DNA from: Desulfurococcales archaeon ex4484_204
GTDB lineage: Archaea; Thermoproteota; Thermoprotei_A; Sulfolobales; NBVN01
NCBI GenBank assembly: GCA_002255065.1
Contig: NJEF01000043.1
Coordinates: 1 to 7,217, forward strand
Direction: 5' to 3'
Length of the DNA stretch: 7,217 nucleotides
Position numbers and translations under genes: made by a program. This document shows, one piece after another, positions 5,541 to 7,217 of the stretch. Within the stretch, counting starts at the first letter, position 1. Each line of letters starts with the position of its first letter. A model generated the notes under the pieces. The model saw only the letters and a program-made list of their open reading frames with translations. It was not told the origin of the DNA and did not search any database.

Positions 5541-5598
5541 ACCTACTCATGCAGGCCGGGCGGGGAACGCTCGATGCTGCATTGTAGGTAGGGCCTGC
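5541..5598. other. Long imperfect hairpin with an alternative pairing partner
   Basis: In this 210-base gene-free gap (5461-5670) three nested helices line up. ACCTAC 5541-5546 pairs with GTAGGT 5584-5589, ATGCAG 5549-5554 with CTGCAT 5577-5582, and GGGCG 5558-5562 with CGCTC 5568-5572 (one G-U pair) around a GGGAA loop. That is 17 base pairs in 49 bases. GCAGGCC at 5551-5557 is also the exact complement of GGCCTGC at 5592-5598, so two folds exclude each other. It resembles a structured RNA or switch, and the transcribed strand is not known. No open frame covers it and I match it to no known family. Confidence 0.4.
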
Positions 5599-5640
5599 TG
5601 TGTAGGGGCGTTACTAGCCTGGGCTTTAGGACCTGCACTA

Positions 5641-5664
5641 CTTAAGCGCAATTACTGCTTTAAG
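5641..5664 (-). terminator. Small stem-loop just after the aminopeptidase remnant
   Basis: CTTAAGC at 5641-5647 and GCTTTAAG at 5657-5664 pair with one bulged base around a 9-base loop. It begins 7 bases after the pseudogene's stop on the minus strand, where a 3'-end structure would be expected. It could equally be a TATA-like sequence. Confidence 0.25.
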
Positions 5665-5670
5665 CCATGG

Positions 5671-6215
5671 CTACCGGGATTCCTTAACCTCCTTAACGAG
5701 GTCTGCCAGCTCTGGGTGGACGTACTCGCCGTTCTCTATGACTACCTCCCCGTCAGCCCAGACCGTTGGGTTCATGCATATGCCGTCGGTGTGGGATGAA
5801 GCTAGCCCTAAGCTACCCTTAAACGTTGATGACTGGCTCCCCAGGCCCCACTCAACAACCCCCCAGAGCCTCTCATCCTCAAGTATGTTACCGGTTAGCT
5901 TAGCGCCGGGGTTGCAGCCGTAGGATATGTGGGCTATGCAGAACATCTTCGGGTCGTTGAAGCTCTTAAGCCACCTCTCAAACACCCTGGCCTCCTTACC
6001 CCCTGAGATCTTAACAACCCTCCCCTCCCTCACGGTGAGGGTTATGGGCTCCTTGAGGAGCCCCAGCTCCTCGGGGGGGCCATACAGAGCCGTTGAACAC
6101 TATGGTTTCCGTTAATACTTCCCTCTACGGGTGCCCAGTCGACCTGCCCGAACAGCATGTACTCCCCAGGCCCGCTAACCTCCCCCTCAACCAAGACCGG
6201 TCTGTGGGGGTCGTT
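5671..6215 (-). pseudogene. C-terminal remnant of an M29/NicX-like aminopeptidase-family enzyme
   Basis: Only the last 180 or so residues of a normally about 350-residue COG2309 protein remain. That group holds M29 leucyl aminopeptidases and the related NicX ring-cleaving dioxygenases. From the upstream end, the minus strand reads RPVLVEGEVSGPGEYMLFGQ, then WAPVEGSING. It then needs two single-base repairs: TTT at 6106-6108 should be TT, and the run of seven G at 6073-6079 should be six. With these the frame continues TIVFNGSVWPP, EELGLLKEPITLTVREG, then an open 120-codon stretch (from 6033) with NPGAKLTGNILEDERLWG and the metal-binding SSHTDG pair (H81, D83 of that stretch). It ends normally at 5671. 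The N-terminal half is missing: homology stops where ABC transporter sequence begins on the other strand. No promoter is left, so it is almost certainly not expressed as an active enzyme. Whether the lost protein cut peptides or aromatic rings cannot be told. Confidence 0.75.
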
Positions 6216-6225
6216 GGCTTCGTTA
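6200..6225. other. Deletion or rearrangement junction between two divergent gene remnants
   Basis: To the left the minus strand encodes the middle of an aminopeptidase-family protein (PHRPVLVEGEV). To the right the plus strand begins abruptly at the GFVKAVDGVSF segment of a DppF-type ATPase, which normally follows about 40 further residues. Both genes lack their 5' ends and there is no intergenic space. A single deletion spanning two divergent starts explains this most simply. No repeat flanking the junction was seen. Confidence 0.6.
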
Positions 6226-7115
6226 AGGCCGTTGACGGGGTTAGCTTCACTGTTAGCGAGAACGAGGTCTTCAGGATCGTCGGTGAGTCAGGCTCCGGTA
6301 AGACAACGGTTGCTAGGTGCATCCTAAGGCTCTACAAACCCACTGCGGGCTCCATACTATTTCAGGGGAGGGACGTGGCGAGGCTTAAGGGTAGGGAGCT
6401 GGGGTTCTTTAGGAGGAGTGTTCAGGCGGTCTTCCAGAACCCCTTCCTATCCCTGAACCCCAGGATGAGGGTTGAGGACATAGTTGCAGAGCCCATTAGG
6501 ACGTATAGCAGGGTTAGTAAGAGCGAGGTTAGGGAGAGGGTTGCAGAGCTCCTAAGTACGGTGGGCCTCGATAGGTTCCTAGCTAGGGGGTATCCCTACG
6601 ACCTCAGCGGGGGCAGGCCCAGAGGGTGGCTATCGCTAGGGCTATAGCCCTGAGGCCCAAGCTCGTAATACTAGACGAGCCACATCAGCCCTAGATGTCT
6701 CGGTTCAGGCCCAGATACTTAACCTCCTAGCAGACCTTAAGGAGCTAATGAAGCTCTCATACATCATAATATCCCACGACCTATCGGTGGTTAGTACATA
6801 AGCGATAGGGTGTCGGTTATGTACCTTGGTAAGGTAGTTGAGCTGGCGCCCACTGAGGAGCTCTTCGAGGAGGCTCTGCACCCATATACGCAGACCCTCC
6901 TATCAGCGGTACTGGAGCCTGACCCTAGGTTAATGAGGGCTAAGAAGAGGATAACCCTCCCTGGGGAGCCCCCATCAGCTATTAACTCACCTAAGGGCTG
7001 CAGGCTCCACCCCAGGTGTCCATACGCTACGGAGGCGTGTAGTAGGGAGGAGCCGCCTCTAACAGAGGTTGAGAGGGGTCACTACGTAGCGTGCTGGCAG
7101 TACCTAAGGAGGTAG
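6216..7115 (+). pseudogene. Oligopeptide/dipeptide ABC transporter ATPase remnant (DppF/OppF type)
   Basis: The sequence begins at GFVKAVDGVSF, so about 40 N-terminal residues and the start are gone. Walker A (GESGSGKTT) and the Q-loop (VFQNPFLSLNPRM) are intact. Three single-base losses then break the frame. Five G at 6609-6613 should be six, restoring LSGGQAQRVAIARA. CC at 6680-6681 should be CCC, restoring LDEPTSALDVS. One base is missing near 6793-6794, restoring SHDLSVV then YISDRVSVMYLGK. After these the signature, Walker B, D-loop and H-loop all read correctly. The C-terminal oligopeptide-transporter domain ends normally at 7115 with Cys-rich CRLHPRCPYATEAC and HYVAC, the set linked to an iron-sulphur site in DppF/OppF proteins. 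The intact protein would have powered peptide import at the membrane. The open frame upstream of 6216 is only antisense to the aminopeptidase remnant. No partner permease or binding-protein gene is in the window. Confidence 0.85.
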
Positions 7116-7118
7116 TGG

Positions 7119-7136
7119 GGTTAGGGCCCCCTAACC
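7119..7136. terminator. Inverted repeat at the second convergent junction
   Basis: GGTTAGGG at 7119-7126 and CCCTAACC at 7129-7136 are exact reverse complements with two bases between them. The repeat starts 4 bases after the ATPase remnant's stop and covers the stop (7121-7123) of the next minus-strand gene. Its placement matches the inverted repeat at 4641-4670. Confidence 0.4.
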
Positions 7137-7217
7137 ACCTCCACGAACTCTAGGCTCACATCAACCCTAACTGGGTTCATCGTTATGTAGCTAGTGCTTA
7201 TCACGTCTACGTCGAGG
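7121..7217 (-). CDS. C-terminal end of an unidentified protein (partial)
   Basis: About 31 codons are open from the right edge to a TAA at 7121-7123. The translation begins LDVDVISTSYITMNP and ends LEFVEVVRGP. It alternates hydrophobic and polar residues, as in beta strands, has no stop in frame, and uses codons like the neighbours, which supports a real gene end. I do not recognise the family from so short a piece. It converges with the ATPase remnant, with 5 bases between the two stop codons. Confidence 0.5.
   Translation of the reverse strand, partial: LDVDVISTSYITMNPVRVDVSLEFVEVVRGP

Noticed and set aside
6093..6215. Start of the ABC ATPase at an ATG at 6093
   Set aside because: The 41 codons from 6093 to 6215 are antisense to conserved aminopeptidase-family sequence and do not resemble a DppF N-terminus; they are open only by chance after the junction.
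788..7115. All frameshifts being sequencing errors
   Set aside because: They cluster in three genes that also lack an end, several lie outside long homopolymers, and the five other genes (over 3.9 kb, including the partial one at the edge) have none. Read-level data would still be needed to exclude errors at the two seven-base runs.
1..7217. CRISPR array or insertion sequence
   Set aside because: No regularly spaced repeats of 24-40 bases, no cas genes, no transposase, and no paired terminal inverted repeats with target duplications were seen.

Overview
The window looks like a chromosome segment of a hyperthermophilic archaeon, most likely a Thermoproteota (Crenarchaeota) member. Four things point that way: TATA-like boxes (TTTAAA or TATATA types) 25-40 bases ahead of starts with very short leaders, heavy use of AGG for Arg and CTA/CTT for Leu, an archaeal XerA-type recombinase, and an AbrB-PhoU fusion regulator of a type common in that group. 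I cannot name genus or species.

Left block, minus strand (148-3433), in transcription order: an AbrB-PhoU phosphate-type regulator, a XerA tyrosine recombinase, a broken metallo-beta-lactamase gene (frameshifted in a 7-base homopolymer and shortened at its C-terminus), and a coiled-coil PD-(D/E)XK nuclease-like protein. Each has its own plausible TATA box, so this is a run of co-oriented genes rather than a proven operon.

The divergent gap 3434-3862 has two parts. The PhoU side is AT-rich (63 G+C in 3431-3630). The other part is GC-rich (84 G+C in 3631-3770), with several helices and its own upstream promoter, and is a candidate structured RNA. It is followed by a plus-strand gene encoding a single-chain HEPN (HepT-like RNase toxin) plus MNT (MntA-like nucleotidyltransferase antitoxin) fusion. 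A convergent minus-strand gene for an intact RNase Z-like metallo-beta-lactamase protein follows, and a perfect 10-bp inverted repeat sits at the junction of the two.

Right block (5461-7217) is decayed. A 49-base imperfect hairpin occupies the gap ahead of a pair of divergent pseudogenes. One is the C-terminal part of an M29/NicX-like aminopeptidase-family enzyme (minus). The other is an oligopeptide/dipeptide ABC transporter ATPase of the DppF/OppF type (plus) lacking its N-terminus. The two fragments abut at about 6200-6225, as expected if one deletion removed the 5' ends of two divergent genes and everything between them. Five single-base frameshifts are visible in the two remnants, and restoring them gives clean family motifs. 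The window ends in the C-terminal tail of an unidentified minus-strand gene.

Together the intact genes cover phosphate-type regulation, DNA recombination, a self-contained toxin/antitoxin-like protein and RNA or metal hydrolase chemistry, beside the wreck of a peptide uptake and degradation locus. All family calls come from reading motifs in the translations; no search was run.
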